Source: an uncultured Marinobacter sp. (GTDB lineage: Bacteria > Pseudomonadota > Gammaproteobacteria > Pseudomonadales > Oleiphilaceae). From it: a stretch of 50,051 nucleotides of DNA. The translations under genes and the position numbers were made by a program. The notes beneath the pieces were generated by a model. It worked only from the letters and a program-made list of their open reading frames with translations, searched no databases and was not told the DNA's origin. This document shows positions 33,213-45,151 of this stretch, in pieces (position 1 is the first letter of the stretch; each line of letters begins with the position of its first letter). Location: the NCBI RefSeq assembly GCF_913055835.1, contig NZ_CAJXKQ010000034.1:1-50051 (forward strand), read 5' to 3'.

Positions 33213-33216
33213 CTCC

Positions 33217-33627
33217 ATGGCTGAAAGCGCGGCAAATGGCATTGCCGAATACTGGGCTACCGGCTTTTTCATCCTGGCGGTGGCGGGGCTTTGCGCCTTC
33301 ATGGTGGGTGCATCCAGTCTTCTGGGTGGCCGCAGCCGCGGTATCAGCAAGTCTCTTCCCTTCGAATCGGGCATCGTCGGCGCCGGCAGTGCCCGCCAGC
33401 GGTTTTCTGTTCAGTTCTACCTGGTGGCAATGCTGTTTGTCATCTTCGACATTGAAGCGGTTTTCCTGTTTGCCTGGGCCATCGTCATTCCGGATGTCGG
33501 CTGGACCGGTTTCTGGGGAGCCGCTGTATTCATCTTCATCCTGCTGGCCGGGCTCATATACGACAGCCGCACCGGCGCCCTCGACTGGGCGCCCGAGCAA
33601 AGCCCGGCACGCAAGCGCGGCGCATAG
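33217..33627 (+). CDS. nuoA: NADH-quinone oxidoreductase subunit A
   Basis: First gene of the NDH-1 (complex I) operon, which oxidises NADH with ubiquinone and pumps protons. The 136-aa subunit has three membrane helices and the conserved [20 protein letters not shown] loop followed by [14 protein letters not shown] acidic residues ([13 protein letters not shown]). The ATG at 33217 is chosen by homology and by the GGGGA just upstream, not the earlier in-frame start at 33145. Confidence 0.97.
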   Translation: MAESAANGIAEYWATGFFILAVAGLCAFMVGASSLLGGRSRGISKSLPFESGIVGAGSARQRFSVQFYLVAMLFVIFDIEAVFLFAWAIVIPDVGWTGFWGAAVFIFILLAGLIYDSRTGALDWAPEQSPARKRGA

Positions 33628-33704
33628 ATAGACACTTCCCGGCTCTCCGGATTCCGCCGAATCGGGAGAGGAGCGGGATAGTGTGACCATCAAGGGAGGT
33701 TGTC

Positions 33705-34382
33705 ATGGCCTATACCCTGACCCGGGCAGAGGGTCCTGAGGGAAGCAATACCCGTTATCCGGTAGATCGGCGGGAGAGGGTCGAGGACCCGGTCAAACAA
33801 CAGCTTGAACGCAACGTGTTCACCGGCAAGCTGAGCGACGTGCTGAATTCGGCGGTCAACTGGGGCCGCAAGAATTCCCTGTGGCCGTACAACTTCGGGC
33901 TGTCCTGCTGCTACGTGGAAATGACCACCGCCTTTACCGCGCCCCACGACATTGCCCGGTTCGGCTCCGAGGTGATCCGGGCCTCCCCCCGGCAGGCAGA
34001 TTTCATGGTGATTGCCGGCACCTGCTTCATCAAGATGGCGCCAGTGATCCAGCAGCTTTACGACCAGATGCTGGAGCCGAAATGGGTGATTTCCATGGGT
34101 TCGTGTGCCAACTCCGGTGGTATGTACGACATCTATTCGGTGGTCCAGGGGGTGGATAAATTCCTGCCGGTTGATGTGTACGTGCCCGGCTGTCCACCCC
34201 GGCCAGAGGCGTTCCTGCAGGGGTTGCAGCTGTTGCAGGACTCCATCCAGGAGGAGCGCCGGCCATTGTCCTGGGTGGTTGGTGACCAGGGCGTTTACCG
34301 GGCCGAGATGCCCTCGCAGCGCGAGAAGTGGCGGGACCAGCGAATCCAGGCCACGGAATTGAGGAGCCCCGACAAGCTTTAA
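33705..34382 (+). CDS. nuoB: NADH-quinone oxidoreductase subunit B
   Basis: 225 aa; carries the terminal [4Fe-4S] cluster N2 that passes electrons to quinone. Cluster ligands are Cys68-Cys69 (GLSCCYVEM), Cys134 (MGSCANSGG) and Cys163 ([10 protein letters not shown]). GGAGG lies before the ATG. The 77-base gap after nuoA is one of the larger spacings in the operon. Confidence 0.98.
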   Translation: MAYTLTRAEGPEGSNTRYPVDRRERVEDPVKQQLERNVFTGKLSDVLNSAVNWGRKNSLWPYNFGLSCCYVEMTTAFTAPHDIARFGSEVIRASPRQADFMVIAGTCFIKMAPVIQQLYDQMLEPKWVISMGSCANSGGMYDIYSVVQGVDKFLPVDVYVPGCPPRPEAFLQGLQLLQDSIQEERRPLSWVVGDQGVYRAEMPSQREKWRDQRIQATELRSPDKL

Positions 34383-34431
34383 AGCCGCTTGCCGTCGTTT
34401 ACAACTGAGTGTCAGGAGTCAAACCACGAGC

Positions 34432-36192
34432 ATGAGCAGTAGCGCAGAAAACGCCGACGTAGAACTGGTCGAAGCCCTGCAGCGGGACTTCGGCGTGGCC
34501 GTGCTGTGCTGCCAGAAGACTCGTACCGGTATGCCTGTGCTCTGGGTGTCGCGGATGGCTCTGACTGACATTCTGGGCTACCTGAAGGGGCTGGATGCGC
34601 CCTATGACCTGCTGTACGACCTGTCGGCGATAGATGAGCGGTTGCGGGGCAATCGCAGCGGCCTGCCGGATTCCGATTTCACGGTTTTCTACCAATTGAT
34701 GTCCATTCACCGCAATCGGGACATCATGCTCAAGATCGGTCTGGCTGAGGAAGATCTGAGTGTTCCCACCGCCACCGGTGTTTTTCCGGCGGCCAACTGG
34801 TATGAGCGGGAGGTGTGGGACATGTTCGGCATCAGTTTTGCCGGCCACCCCCACCTCGAACGCATCCTGATGCCGCCCACCTGGACCGGCCATCCCCTGC
34901 GCAAGGATTACCCCGCCCGGGCCACGGAGTTTGATCCTTACACGTTGACCGTGGAAGGCCAGGAGACCGAGCAGCACGCCCTCCAGTTCGTGCCCGAAGC
35001 CTGGGGCATGGCAAGGGAGCGGGACGGCGCTGAGTTTATGTTCCTGAATCTTGGCCCCAACCATCCCTCCGCCCACGGCGCCTTCCGTATTGTGCTGCAA
35101 CTGGATGGCGAGGAGATCATCGATTGCGTACCGGACATTGGTTATCACCACCGGGGCGCGGAAAAAATGGCCGAGCGTCAGTCGTGGCACAGTTTCATTC
35201 CCTACACCGACCGCATCGATTACACCGGTGGGGTGATGAATAACCTGCCCTACGTGCTGGCGGTGGAGAAGCTGGCCGGCATCGAGGTGCCAGACCGGGT
35301 GAAAACCATCCGGGTGATGATGGCCGAGATGTTCCGAATCACCAGTCACCTGCTGTTTCTCGGGACCTACCTGCAGGATCTGGGCGCCATGACACCGGTA
35401 TTCTTCACCTTCAGCGACCGCCAGCGCGGTTACAAGGTGATCGAGGGCATCACCGGCTTTCGCATGCATCCGGCCTGGTATCGCATTGGTGGGGTGATGC
35501 AGGACCTGCCCCGGGGCTGGGAAAAACTGGTGCAGGAATTCCTCGACTGGATGCCGCCCCGGCTGCGGGAATACGAGCGGGCCATGATGGAGAACGCCCT
35601 GGTGAGAGAGCGCACCCGCAATGTCGCCGCCTTTGATACTGCCCAGGCGCTGGCCTGGGGTGTCACCGGCCCGAACCTGCGGGCCACCGGCTGCAATTTC
35701 GACCTGCGCAAGCAGCGCCCTTACTCGGGCTATGACAACTTCGAATTCGAGGTGCCCCTGGGTGACCGGGGCGATGTCTTCGACCGCGGCCAGCTCCGGA
35801 TCGACGAGATGCGCCAGAGCCTGCGGATCATCCAACAATGTGTGGATCACATGCCCACCGGGGACTTCAAGGCGGACCATCCGCTGACCACGCCGCCACC
35901 CCGGGAACGGATGCTGGAGCATATTGAGACCCTGATTACCCATTTCCTGCAGGTGTCCTGGGGCCCGGTGCTCAAGCCCCAGGAATCGATGCAGATGGTG
36001 GAGGCCACCAAGGGTATCAACAGCTATTACCTGACCAGTGATGGCAACACCATGAGTTACCGGACACGGATCCGGACGCCCAGTTTTCCGCACCTGCAGC
36101 AGATTCCCAGCGTGATGCGCGGTGGCTTCGTGCCGGACCTGATTGCCCACCTGGGGAGCATTGATTTCGTAATGGCCGACGTGGACCGATGA
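34432..36192 (+). CDS. nuoCD: NADH-quinone oxidoreductase subunits C and D, fused
   Basis: 586 aa, a natural fusion of NuoC (about 1-185; ends near LRKDYP...TEFDPY) and NuoD (about 200-586; opens with [20 protein letters not shown]). The NuoD part forms the quinone chamber with NuoB. The fused form is typical of many gammaproteobacteria. Its TGA overlaps the nuoE ATG (ATGA). Confidence 0.98.
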   Translation: MSSSAENADVELVEALQRDFGVAVLCCQKTRTGMPVLWVSRMALTDILGYLKGLDAPYDLLYDLSAIDERLRGNRSGLPDSDFTVFYQLMSIHRNRDIMLKIGLAEEDLSVPTATGVFPAANWYEREVWDMFGISFAGHPHLERILMPPTWTGHPLRKDYPARATEFDPYTLTVEGQETEQHALQFVPEAWGMARERDGAEFMFLNLGPNHPSAHGAFRIVLQLDGEEIIDCVPDIGYHHRGAEKMAERQSWHSFIPYTDRIDYTGGVMNNLPYVLAVEKLAGIEVPDRVKTIRVMMAEMFRITSHLLFLGTYLQDLGAMTPVFFTFSDRQRGYKVIEGITGFRMHPAWYRIGGVMQDLPRGWEKLVQEFLDWMPPRLREYERAMMENALVRERTRNVAAFDTAQALAWGVTGPNLRATGCNFDLRKQRPYSGYDNFEFEVPLGDRGDVFDRGQLRIDEMRQSLRIIQQCVDHMPTGDFKADHPLTTPPPRERMLEHIETLITHFLQVSWGPVLKPQESMQMVEATKGINSYYLTSDGNTMSYRTRIRTPSFPHLQQIPSVMRGGFVPDLIAHLGSIDFVMADVDR

Positions 36193-36704
36193 CGATGGAA
36201 ACGACACCGACACCACAGAACATTGCCACTGATGGCTTCCGGCTCCACCCGGAGGATGAGGCTGCCATGCGCGCGGAAACCAGCCACTACGAGCAGCCCC
36301 AGGCTGCGTGCATCGAGGCGCTGAAGATGGTCCAGCGCCGCCATGGCTGGGTACCGGATGAGGCGATCCCGGCCATTGCCCGGGTGTTGGGCGTGGGGCC
36401 GGCCAGCGTGGAAGGCGTAGCCACCTTTTACAGCCTGATCTTCCGTCAGCCGGTGGGGCGTCATGTCATCCTGGTGTGCGACAGCAGTTCCTGTTTCCTC
36501 ACCGGATCTGACCAGCTGAGGGAGCACCTGACGAACAGACTCGGTATTGGCCTTGGCCAGACCACGGCCGACGGCCGCTTCACCCTGTTGCCGGTTTGCT
36601 GTCTGGGCGCCTGCGATGGTGGGCCCGCCATGATGATCGGCGACGACGTCTACGGCCCCGTGGGCGAAGAGGATCTGGCAGACATTCTGGAGGGCTATCC
36701 GTGA
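36189..36704 (+). CDS. nuoE: NADH-quinone oxidoreductase subunit E
   Basis: 171 aa; thioredoxin-like [2Fe-2S] subunit of the NADH-oxidising module. Ligands are Cys97 and Cys102 (CDSSSC) and Cys138 and Cys142 ([10 protein letters not shown]). ATGA overlap with nuoCD, GTGA overlap with nuoF; both imply translational coupling. Confidence 0.97.
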   Translation: MTMETTPTPQNIATDGFRLHPEDEAAMRAETSHYEQPQAACIEALKMVQRRHGWVPDEAIPAIARVLGVGPASVEGVATFYSLIFRQPVGRHVILVCDSSSCFLTGSDQLREHLTNRLGIGLGQTTADGRFTLLPVCCLGACDGGPAMMIGDDVYGPVGEEDLADILEGYP

Positions 36705-38071
36705 ACAGCCAGCGCCAGTCCCCGATCTACAGAAGCCGTCTGCTGCAGCCCGCCGACGAGCGCTCGCCGGACACCCATCCGCTGACCTGGCGACTGCGGG
36801 ATGATGGCCAGGTGGTGGGCCTGGAAGAATACGAATCGAAAGAAGGCTATCAGGCAGTCTCGCAGGTTCTGAACGAGCGGGATCCCGGCGCCGTCATCGC
36901 CGCCATGAAGGAGGCCAACGTGCGCGGGCGCGGTGGCGCTGGCTTCTCCGCCGGTCTGAAATGGAGCCTCACCCTGCAGGGGAACAATATCCCTCGCGGG
37001 TACATCGTCTGCAATGCCGATGAGATGGAGCCGGGCACCTTCAAGGATCGCCTGCTGATGGAACAGCAGCCCCATCTGTTGATTGAGGGCATGATTCTGG
37101 CGGCCTTCGCCAACAACGCCCGGTATGGCTACATCTTCCTGCGCGGAGAGTACGTGGAGTCGGCCCGGGTTCTCACCGCAGCGCTTGCCGAGGCCCGGGA
37201 GGCCGGCTGGCTGGGTCCGGACGTCGCCGGCAGCGGCTTTGATTTTGATATTGCCCTGCACACCGGAGCCGGGCGCTACATCTGCGGCGAGGAAACCGCC
37301 CTGCTCAACTCGCTGGAGGGCCACCGGGCCAATCCCCGGGCCAAGCCTCCGTTTCCCGGCCAGTCGGGGGCCTGGGGCAAGCCCACGGTAGTGAACAATG
37401 TGGAAACCCTGTGCAACGTGCCCGCCGTGATGCTTCGCGGCGCACAGTGGTACCAGGAACTGTCGGGGGATCGCACCGGGGATGGCGGCACCAAACTGTA
37501 CGGCGCTTCCGGGCTGGTGAACCGCCCCGGACTCTGGGAACTGCCCATCGGCACCTCCGGCCGGGAGCTGCTGGAACTGGCCGATGGTTTGCGGGAGGGG
37601 AGGAAGCTCAAGGCCTGGCTGCCCGGGGGCGCCAGCACCGGCTTCCTGTTGCCGGAACACCTGGACCTGCCGCTGGATTTCGACACCGTCGGCAAGGAGG
37701 GCAGCCGCCTGGGTACCGGCCTGATTACGGTGGTGACCGAGGATCAGAGCATGGTCGCGCTGATGCGGAATCTGGAAGAGTTCTTTGCCCGGGAGTCCTG
37801 CGGCTGGTGCACGCCCTGCCGGGATGGGCTGCCCTGGACCGTGAAGCTGTTGCTGGCGCTGGAACGGGGCGAGGGTGAAGCCGGCGATGTGGAATTGCTG
37901 GACAAGCTGGCAGCCGATTGCGGCCCGGGCCTGACCTTCTGTGCCCATGCGCCGGGCGCGGCCATGCCGCTTCAGACCGCATTGCGGCATTTCCGGCATG
38001 AATTCGAACAGGGTGTGGGCCAGCCGAAGGGGAAGCCCCATGCCGATGCCATACCGGCGGGGCAAGTATGA
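36701..38071 (+). CDS. nuoF: NADH-quinone oxidoreductase subunit F
   Basis: 456 aa; binds NADH, FMN and a [4Fe-4S] cluster. Visible elements are [13 protein letters not shown] (NADH/FMN), [27 protein letters not shown], and the cluster ligands in [11 protein letters not shown] plus a later Cys (LTFCAHAPG). The start is GTG at 36701, overlapping the nuoE stop, preceded by GGAGG; the frame is open for 35 more codons upstream, but that part is nuoE antiphase sequence. Confidence 0.97.
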   Translation: MNSQRQSPIYRSRLLQPADERSPDTHPLTWRLRDDGQVVGLEEYESKEGYQAVSQVLNERDPGAVIAAMKEANVRGRGGAGFSAGLKWSLTLQGNNIPRGYIVCNADEMEPGTFKDRLLMEQQPHLLIEGMILAAFANNARYGYIFLRGEYVESARVLTAALAEAREAGWLGPDVAGSGFDFDIALHTGAGRYICGEETALLNSLEGHRANPRAKPPFPGQSGAWGKPTVVNNVETLCNVPAVMLRGAQWYQELSGDRTGDGGTKLYGASGLVNRPGLWELPIGTSGRELLELADGLREGRKLKAWLPGGASTGFLLPEHLDLPLDFDTVGKEGSRLGTGLITVVTEDQSMVALMRNLEEFFARESCGWCTPCRDGLPWTVKLLLALERGEGEAGDVELLDKLAADCGPGLTFCAHAPGAAMPLQTALRHFRHEFEQGVGQPKGKPHADAIPAGQV

Positions 38072-38109
38072 AACGAACACTCACGGCCAACAGGGAGTAA
38101 ACCGGCACC

Positions 38110-40872
38110 ATGGCAACCATCCACGTGGACGGCCAGAGCTACGAAGTGGACGGGGCAGACAACCTGCTTCAGGCCTGCCTGTCCCTGGGCCTGGATATCC
38201 CCTATTTCTGCTGGCACCCGGCCATGGGCAGTGTCGGCGCCTGTCGCCAGTGCGCGGTACGCCAGTACAAGGACAGCGAGGACGACAGGGGTATGCTGGT
38301 GATGTCCTGTATGACGCCGGCCGCCGACGGCACCCGCATCGATATTGAAGACGAAGAGGCCCGGGCGTTTCGGGCCAGCGTTGTTGAATGGCTGATGATC
38401 AACCATCCCCACGATTGCCCGGTGTGCGAGGAAGGCGGCCACTGCCACCTCCAGGACATGACCGTGATGACCGGCCACGACCGCCGTCGTTACCGGTTCC
38501 GCAAACGCACCCGTCGCAACCAGTACCTGGGCCCTTTCATCGCCCACGAAATGAATCGCTGCATCACCTGTTACCGCTGCGTGCGTTTCTACAACGATTA
38601 CGCTGGCGGGACTGACCTGGGTGCATTCGGGGCCAAGGACAACGTCTATTTTGGTCGGCATCAGGAGGGCACCCTGGAAAGCCGCTTCGCCGGCAACCTG
38701 ACCGAAGTCTGCCCAACCGGTGTCTTTACCGACCAGAGTCACTCTGACCACTACACCCGCAAATGGGACCTGCAGTTCGCGCCGGGCATCTGCCACCAGT
38801 GCGCGGTGGGGTGCAACATAAGCCCGGGCGAACGCTATGGCGACATCCGGCGGATCGAGAACCGCTACCATGGCGAGGTGAACGGCTATTTCCTGTGTGA
38901 TCTGGGCCGCTTTGGCTATGGCTACGTGAACCGCCAGGACCGGCCCAGGGTGCCGGAGTTCCGGTCAGCGCAGGAGCGGGAGCAGGAGCCGGAGGAACTC
39001 GGGGTGGATACGGCCCTGGCACGGATAACCGAGGCCCTGCGCCACGCTAACCGGATCATCGGCATCGGTTCGCCCCGGGCCAGCCTGGAAAGCAATCATC
39101 AGCTCCGGGAACTGGTGGGTGAGGCCAACTTTTCCACCGGCATCAATGAGAACGAGCAGGCCTGCCTCAATCTGATGGACGAACAGGGGCGAAGCTGTGG
39201 ACTGCCAGCGCCCACACTGAGGGAGGTGGAGGGGCACGATGCCGTGCTCCTGCTTGGAGAGGATCCCATGGAAAGCGCCGCGCGGCTTGGCCTGTCCATT
39301 CGCCAGGCGATTACCGCGCCTCCGGCGGAGTACGCCGCCAGGCTGGGTATTCCCCGTTGGCATGCCGATGCCATGAAAACCCTGGCACAGGATCATCGTC
39401 AGCCGCTGTTTATTGTTTATCCGGCAGAAACCGAGCTGGATGCCCTTGCCCGGAGCCGTCTGGCGCTGGCCCCGGACGACATTGCCCGGCTCGGGTTTGC
39501 GGTTGCCCACGCCATCGACCCGGCCGCCCCGGACGTGCCGGACCTGGCCGAGCGGCTGCGCTCCCGGGCCAGGGAGATTGCCAGCGGACTTATGGCTGCC
39601 GACCGTCCACTGGTGGTCAGTGGCGGTGCCCTTGACTCCCCGGCCATCATCCGGGCCGCCGGCAACATTGCCCGGGCCCTGGCCCGGCGCGCCAAACGTG
39701 GCGGGCTGCTGTTTGTACGCCGGGAAGTGAACAGCACCGGCCTGGCATTACTGGGCGGCCAGCCCCTGGAGTGGGCGTTGGACCAGATGGCGGACGGAAG
39801 CGCCGATGCGGCGGTGATCCTCGAGAATGACCTCTACCAGCGACTGCCGGAAGCCCTGGTTGATAAAGCCCTGGCGAGGGTAGATACGTTGGTGGTGCTG
39901 GACCATCAGCGCACACCCACGCTGAACCGGGCAACCTTCTCACTGCCGGCAGCCAGCTTTGCCGAAGGCGATGGCACTCTGGTCAATCTGGAAGGACGGG
40001 CCCAGAGGTTCTTCCAGGTGTTCGAACCGGGCTATATGCGCCCGGAAGCCAGGATTCACGAAAGCTGGCGCTGGCTGCACGGGCTCTCGGCCAAACTGAA
40101 CGGCGAGACACCGGGGGACATTACCCTGGACCAGGTAACGATGGCGTGCAGCCGCGCCTGTCCGGATCTTGAACTGATTACCGCGGCCGCCCCTGATGCC
40201 GGTTTCCGGATCGAGGGTTTGCGACTGGCCCGTGAGCCCCATCGCTACAGTGGCCGGACCTCCATGCGGGCAAACCGGAGCGTCAGTGAACCGCGGGTCC
40301 CCCAGGACCCTGACACCGCACTGGCCTTTTCCATGGAGGGTTACAGCGGGTTCCGCCATCCGCACCAGCAGGTGCCCTTTGCCTGGGCGCCGGGCTGGAA
40401 TTCGCCCCAGGCGTGGAACAAGTTCACGGACGAAGTGGGCGGTCATTTGCGCGGTGGTGACCCGGGTATCCGGCTGTGGGAAACCCGACCCGGGCACTAC
40501 CGCTACGAGGGCAGTATTCCGGCGGCCTTTCAGCCGTCCGGAACGGATTACCGTGCCATCGTTCTGCCGCGTCTTTTCGGTGGCGAGGAAACCTCGGCCC
40601 TGGCGGAGCCCATTCGCCAGCGGATGGAGACACCGGTGCTGTTGCTTTCGGAAACCGACGCCACTGCGCTCGGTGCCGAGCTGGGGGGACTGGTGACGGT
40701 CACGGGCGGGCAGGCCTGTGTGACGCTTCCTGCCCGTGTTCAGCAGGACTGGCCCCGGGGACTGGTGGGCTTGCCTGCCGGGTGCGCTCCGGCGGGCATC
40801 GCCTCTGGACCGGTTACCCTGACCGCTGGCCCCGGATCCACGCCTGGCACCGCCTGTGAGGTGCGGCCATGA
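38110..40872 (+). CDS. nuoG: NADH-quinone oxidoreductase subunit G
   Basis: 920 aa; the large Fe-S subunit. N-terminal [2Fe-2S] ligands Cys34, Cys45, Cys48 and a following Cys (SCMTPA), a His/Cys-ligated cluster near [15 protein letters not shown], then CITCYRCVR and CPTGVF, and the molybdopterin-like C-terminal part with a CHQCAVGC cluster near 220. The C-terminal third is the least conserved and the ATG has only a distant GGGAG. Its TGA overlaps the nuoH ATG. Confidence 0.97.
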   Translation: MATIHVDGQSYEVDGADNLLQACLSLGLDIPYFCWHPAMGSVGACRQCAVRQYKDSEDDRGMLVMSCMTPAADGTRIDIEDEEARAFRASVVEWLMINHPHDCPVCEEGGHCHLQDMTVMTGHDRRRYRFRKRTRRNQYLGPFIAHEMNRCITCYRCVRFYNDYAGGTDLGAFGAKDNVYFGRHQEGTLESRFAGNLTEVCPTGVFTDQSHSDHYTRKWDLQFAPGICHQCAVGCNISPGERYGDIRRIENRYHGEVNGYFLCDLGRFGYGYVNRQDRPRVPEFRSAQEREQEPEELGVDTALARITEALRHANRIIGIGSPRASLESNHQLRELVGEANFSTGINENEQACLNLMDEQGRSCGLPAPTLREVEGHDAVLLLGEDPMESAARLGLSIRQAITAPPAEYAARLGIPRWHADAMKTLAQDHRQPLFIVYPAETELDALARSRLALAPDDIARLGFAVAHAIDPAAPDVPDLAERLRSRAREIASGLMAADRPLVVSGGALDSPAIIRAAGNIARALARRAKRGGLLFVRREVNSTGLALLGGQPLEWALDQMADGSADAAVILENDLYQRLPEALVDKALARVDTLVVLDHQRTPTLNRATFSLPAASFAEGDGTLVNLEGRAQRFFQVFEPGYMRPEARIHESWRWLHGLSAKLNGETPGDITLDQVTMACSRACPDLELITAAAPDAGFRIEGLRLAREPHRYSGRTSMRANRSVSEPRVPQDPDTALAFSMEGYSGFRHPHQQVPFAWAPGWNSPQAWNKFTDEVGGHLRGGDPGIRLWETRPGHYRYEGSIPAAFQPSGTDYRAIVLPRLFGGEETSALAEPIRQRMETPVLLLSETDATALGAELGGLVTVTGGQACVTLPARVQQDWPRGLVGLPAGCAPAGIASGPVTLTAGPGSTPGTACEVRP

Positions 40873-41852
40873 GCTGGCTGACCCCGGAATGGCAGGCCAT
40901 TCTCTGGGCCATGTTCCAGGCCCTGGTGATTCTGCTGGGCGCGGTGCTGCTGGGCGCCGCGCTGACCATTGTCGAGCGTCGTCTGCTCGGGCTATGGCAG
41001 GATCGCTACGGCCCCAACCGGGTCGGCCCGTTCGGGTTGCTCCAGCTGGTTGCGGACATGATCAAGATCTTTTTCAAGGAAGATTGGATTCCGCCGTTTG
41101 CAGACCGGCCGTTGTTCTTGCTGGCGCCTGTGATTGCCTTTGCCTCCCTGCTGCTTTCCTTCATCGTGATACCGATTACCCCTGGATGGGGCATCGCCGA
41201 CCTGCACATCGGATTGCTGTTCTTCCTGGCAATGGCGGGCATCAACGTATACGCCGTGCTGCTGGGTGGCTGGGCCAGCGGCAACAAGTATGCGCTGCTG
41301 GGCGCCATGCGCTCTTCCGCCCAGACAGTCTCCTACGAGGTGTTCATGGGGCTGTCGCTGATGGGCGTGGTGGCGCTGGCCGGCTCCTTCAACATGCGCG
41401 AGATTGTCGCCGCGCAGGAGGGGTTGTGGTTCGTGGTACCCCAGTTCTTCGGCTTCTGTACCTTCCTGATCGCCGGTATTGCCGTGACCCATCGCCACCC
41501 CTTCGACCAGCCGGAGGCCGAGCAGGAACTGGCCGACGGTTACCACATTGAATACTCGGGGATGAAGTTCGGGCTGTTTTTCATTGGCGAGTACGTGGGC
41601 ATGGTGCTGGTGTCCGCCCTCATCGTCACCCTGTTCTTTGGTGGCTGGCACGGCCCCTGGTTGCCGCCAATCCTATGGTTCGCGATCAAGACCGGCTTCT
41701 TCCTGTTGCTGTTCATCCTGCTGCGGGCCTCGCTGCCGCGGCCCCGCTATGACCGGGTGATGAGCTTCGGCTGGAAGGTATGCCTGCCCCTGACACTGAT
41801 CAATCTGCTGGCAACCGGCGCGGTGATTTTGCTGGTTAGCCCGGAAGGCTGA
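40869..41852 (+). CDS. nuoH: NADH-quinone oxidoreductase subunit H
   Basis: 327 aa, eight or nine membrane helices; links the quinone site to the proton channels. Conserved [30 protein letters not shown] loop ([20 protein letters not shown]), and [20 protein letters not shown] acidic loop are all present. Confidence 0.97.
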   Translation: MSWLTPEWQAILWAMFQALVILLGAVLLGAALTIVERRLLGLWQDRYGPNRVGPFGLLQLVADMIKIFFKEDWIPPFADRPLFLLAPVIAFASLLLSFIVIPITPGWGIADLHIGLLFFLAMAGINVYAVLLGGWASGNKYALLGAMRSSAQTVSYEVFMGLSLMGVVALAGSFNMREIVAAQEGLWFVVPQFFGFCTFLIAGIAVTHRHPFDQPEAEQELADGYHIEYSGMKFGLFFIGEYVGMVLVSALIVTLFFGGWHGPWLPPILWFAIKTGFFLLLFILLRASLPRPRYDRVMSFGWKVCLPLTLINLLATGAVILLVSPEG

Positions 41853-41865
41853 GGAGGACCAGGTA

Positions 41866-42435
41866 ATGGAGAAAGAAAAGGTCCCGTTCATAAAGTCCGT
41901 GCTCTGGCTGGTGCCGGCCACCTGGAGCCAGCTGCGCACCCTGGGCATGGTGTTCATGCACAGTTTTCGCAAGCGGGAGACGGTCAACTACCCGGATGAG
42001 GAGGTCTACCTGCCGCCCCGTTACCGGGGCCGCATCGTGCTGACCCGCGATCCGGACGGCGAAGAGCGCTGCGTAGCCTGCAACCTGTGTGCGGTGGCCT
42101 GCCCGGTGGACTGCATTTCCCTGCAGAAGGGGGAGCAGGAGGATGGTCGCTGGTACCCGGAGTTTTTCCGGATCAACTTCTCCCGCTGCATATTCTGCGG
42201 CATGTGTGAGGAGGCCTGCCCAACGTCGGCGATCCAGCTGACGCCGGACTTCGAGATGGGCGAGTACGACCGACAACAGCTTGTCTACGAGAAGGAAGAC
42301 CTGCTGATCAACGGCCCGGGCAAGGATCACGATTATCACTTCTACAAGGTGGCCGGTATGGCCATCGGCGGCAAGGACAAGGGTCAGGCTCTGAACGAGG
42401 AGGAGCCTGTGGACGTGCGTTCCCTGTTGCCCTAG
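41866..42435 (+). CDS. nuoI: NADH-quinone oxidoreductase subunit I
   Basis: 189 aa; carries two [4Fe-4S] clusters (N6a, N6b) with CX2CX2CX3C motifs at Cys69/72/75/79 and Cys108/111/114/118. The N-terminal amphipathic helix anchors it to the membrane arm. AGGAGG lies well placed upstream of the ATG. Confidence 0.98.
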   Translation: MEKEKVPFIKSVLWLVPATWSQLRTLGMVFMHSFRKRETVNYPDEEVYLPPRYRGRIVLTRDPDGEERCVACNLCAVACPVDCISLQKGEQEDGRWYPEFFRINFSRCIFCGMCEEACPTSAIQLTPDFEMGEYDRQQLVYEKEDLLINGPGKDHDYHFYKVAGMAIGGKDKGQALNEEEPVDVRSLLP

Positions 42436-42453
42436 AGCGGGAGGTAAAGACCC

Positions 42454-42972
42454 ATGGAGCTGGCGTTTTATCTGAGTGGCCTGGTGGCGGTACTGGCGAC
42501 GGTCGGTGTGATTACCGGCAGCAACCCGGTGCATGCCGTGGTGTACCTGATTGTCTCGCTGATAGCCGTCGCCCTGGTTTTCTTTGCACTGGGTGCGCCC
42601 TTCGCTGGCGCCCTGGAAATCATCGTGTACGCCGGTGCCATCATGGTGCTGTTCGTGTTTGTGGTGATGATGCTTAACCTCCGACCGGACCAGGATGGCG
42701 AGGAAGCAGGCTGGCGCCACCCCCGGCACTGGCTAGGCCCCTCGGCACTTGCCCTGGTGCTTCTGGGTGTACTGTTCCACCTGATCACCGGGGGCGACAT
42801 GGCCAGGGTCATTGATGGCGAACTGCTGACCGCACGGGCGGTGGGGCTGACCCTGTTCGGTCCCTGGCTGATGGTGGTGGAGCTGGCGGGCCTGCTCTTG
42901 CTTGGCGCGCTGGTGTCCGCTTCCCATGTGGGGCGGCGGTCGAATCCGTTACGACAGAGGAGGCGGCCCTGA
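42454..42972 (+). CDS. nuoJ: NADH-quinone oxidoreductase subunit J
   Basis: 172 aa, five membrane helices, with the conserved [20 protein letters not shown] helix. Shine-Dalgarno GGGAGG upstream; TGA overlaps the nuoK ATG by one base. Confidence 0.96.
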   Translation: MELAFYLSGLVAVLATVGVITGSNPVHAVVYLIVSLIAVALVFFALGAPFAGALEIIVYAGAIMVLFVFVVMMLNLRPDQDGEEAGWRHPRHWLGPSALALVLLGVLFHLITGGDMARVIDGELLTARAVGLTLFGPWLMVVELAGLLLLGALVSASHVGRRSNPLRQRRRP

Positions 42973-43280
42973 TGACGGGTATTCCCATGGAGCACGGCCT
43001 GATTCTGGCGGCCATTCTGTTCGTGCTGGGCCTGGTCGGCCTGATGCTGCGCCGCAACATGTTGTTTGTTCTGATGAGCCTTGAGGTGATGCTGAACGCT
43101 TCGGCACTGGCGTTCGTGGTTGGCGCCACGGCCTGGAATCAACCCGACGGCCAGGCGATGTTCCTGCTGGTAATTACCCTGGCGGCCGCCGAGGCGGCGG
43201 TAGGGCTGGCGCTGATGATCCAGCTCTTTCAGCGGGTCAGGTCCCTTAATCTCGATCTGGTAAGCAGGATGCGCGGATGA
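42972..43280 (+). CDS. nuoK: NADH-quinone oxidoreductase subunit K
   Basis: 102 aa, three membrane helices with the two membrane glutamates of MrpC-like proteins (SLEVMLNA and [11 protein letters not shown]). Overlaps nuoJ by one base and nuoL by four. Confidence 0.97.
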   Translation: MTGIPMEHGLILAAILFVLGLVGLMLRRNMLFVLMSLEVMLNASALAFVVGATAWNQPDGQAMFLLVITLAAAEAAVGLALMIQLFQRVRSLNLDLVSRMRG

Positions 43281-45151
43281 TGGAGCTGGCGGTCACCCTG
43301 TCGTTTGTCATGCCCCTGGTTGGCACCCTGGTGCTCGCGTTGTCCGGCGGTCGCCTGGGGCCGCGGGCCGGCGCTGCCATCGGTGTCGGCAGTGTCGGCA
43401 TCGCTGCCCTGGCGACGGCCTGGGCCATCGCGCTCTATGCGGGCGGCGATGGCGCGGTCCGTTTCACGCTCTGGACCTGGATCCAGGTGGGGGCCTTCCA
43501 GCCAACGATCGGTCTGGCGGTGGATGCCCTGGCACTGGTGATGATGGCCGTGATCACCGGCGTCGGTTTCTTCATCCATCTGTTTGCGGTCTGGTACATG
43601 GGCGGCGAGGCCGGTGTTACCCGCTTCTTTGCCTGGATGAACCTGTTCGTATTCAGCATGCTCATGCTGGTACTCGGAGACAACCTGCTGCTGCTGTTCC
43701 TCGGCTGGGAAGGGGTTGGTCTGTGCAGTTATCTGCTCATCGGCTACTACTACCGGGACAGCGCCAACGGCCGGGCGGCGTTCAAGGCCTTTGTGGTTAC
43801 CCGGATCGGCGACGTGTTCCTGGCCCTGGGGCTGTTCCTGATCTTCCGGGACCTGGGCACCCTGGATATCCAGCAGGTGATGGTCCGGGCGGGCGAGGTC
43901 TGGTCAGCGGGCGACCCGACGGCGACTCTCGTAGCCCTGCTGGTGCTGGGCGGCGCCCTGGGTAAATCCGCCCAGGTGCCGCTGCATACCTGGCTGCCGG
44001 ACGCCATGGCGGGGCCGACCCCGGTCTCGGCGCTGATCCATGCTGCCACCATGGTCACTGCCGGCGTTTACCTGATCGCCAGGCTCAATGGCGTGTTCCT
44101 GCTGGCGCCCGAGGTCTTGTGGCTGGTCGGGATGATCGGTGCTGTCTCGCTGCTCCTGGCCGCGTTCGCGGCCCTGGCCCAGACCGATATCAAGCGGGTG
44201 CTGGCCTACTCCACCATGAGCCAGATCGGCTACATGTTCCTGGCCCTCGGTGTGGGCGCCTTCGATGCCGCCATCTTTCACCTGGTCACCCATGCGTTTT
44301 TCAAGGCGCTGTTGTTCCTGTCCGCCGGGGCGGTGATTACCAGTTGCCACCACGAACAGGACATGGCGAATCTTGGCGGGCTGAGAAAGCGCCTGCCCGT
44401 GGCTTATGCCGGTTTCCTAGTGGGCGGTTCCGCGCTGGTGGCCTTGCCGCTGGTAACGGCCGGTTTCTACAGCAAGGATGAGATTCTCTGGCAGGCCATG
44501 GCGGCAGACCAGCAGGGGCTCCTTCTGGCGGGTCTTCTGGGCGCATTCCTGACCTGCCTGTACACGGTTCGACTGATTCTCGGCACGTTCCACGGAGACT
44601 GCGGCAGCGACAAGGCCCGGAACGTCGAACCGGGTAGCCATGTTCTGACCCACCACCTGCCTCTGGCCGTGCTGGCGGTGCTGTCCACCTTTGTGGGCGC
44701 CATGCTCTATCCCCACCTTGGCGGCCTGTTCCCGGTGGCACCCGGTGAGCGCACGGACGCGGGCCATACCCTGTTGCAGCTGCTGGCCAGTGGCACCGTG
44801 ATTGCCGGTCTTGCGGTGGCGGGCTGGCTGTTCGTGAAGCGGCGCGAATGGCTACGGGAGCAGGTCCGCGGTGGCCCGGGTGCCTTCCTCTGGACTCTCT
44901 GGCACCGGGCCTGGGGGTTCGATGCGCTGTATGACCGGCTGCTGGTCCGGCCCTGGCAGTTGCTGGTGCGCATGCTGCGCCATGACCTGATCAATCTCAC
45001 CATCAACCTGGTGGCAGTGCTCGCGCGTTTGCTCAACAGCGGTCTGGTGCGGGCCCAGAATGGCCGGATTCGGAGCTATGCCACGGCCATGATCCTGGGG
45101 GCAACTTTGATTCTGCTGGCGCTGGCCATCGGCCCGGGAGGTGTCGCGTGA
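43277..45151 (+). CDS. nuoL: NADH-quinone oxidoreductase subunit L
   Basis: 624 aa; the distal proton-pumping antiporter-like subunit with about 16 helices and a long lateral helix near the C-terminus. Shows [17 protein letters not shown], the Lys/His-containing [20 protein letters not shown] and [18 protein letters not shown] second ATG three bases downstream could also serve as start. Confidence 0.97.
   Translation: MMELAVTLSFVMPLVGTLVLALSGGRLGPRAGAAIGVGSVGIAALATAWAIALYAGGDGAVRFTLWTWIQVGAFQPTIGLAVDALALVMMAVITGVGFFIHLFAVWYMGGEAGVTRFFAWMNLFVFSMLMLVLGDNLLLLFLGWEGVGLCSYLLIGYYYRDSANGRAAFKAFVVTRIGDVFLALGLFLIFRDLGTLDIQQVMVRAGEVWSAGDPTATLVALLVLGGALGKSAQVPLHTWLPDAMAGPTPVSALIHAATMVTAGVYLIARLNGVFLLAPEVLWLVGMIGAVSLLLAAFAALAQTDIKRVLAYSTMSQIGYMFLALGVGAFDAAIFHLVTHAFFKALLFLSAGAVITSCHHEQDMANLGGLRKRLPVAYAGFLVGGSALVALPLVTAGFYSKDEILWQAMAADQQGLLLAGLLGAFLTCLYTVRLILGTFHGDCGSDKARNVEPGSHVLTHHLPLAVLAVLSTFVGAMLYPHLGGLFPVAPGERTDAGHTLLQLLASGTVIAGLAVAGWLFVKRREWLREQVRGGPGAFLWTLWHRAWGFDALYDRLLVRPWQLLVRMLRHDLINLTINLVAVLARLLNSGLVRAQNGRIRSYATAMILGATLILLALAIGPGGVA

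Noticed and set aside
32975..33216. tRNA-associated integration site
   Set aside because: No integrase, no repeated tRNA 3' end and no foreign-looking genes; the DNA downstream is the nuo operon.
34399..36216. Long minus-strand open frame opposite nuoCD (605 codons)
   Set aside because: Shadow of a GC-rich conserved gene; composition rich in His, Gln and Gly with no domain.
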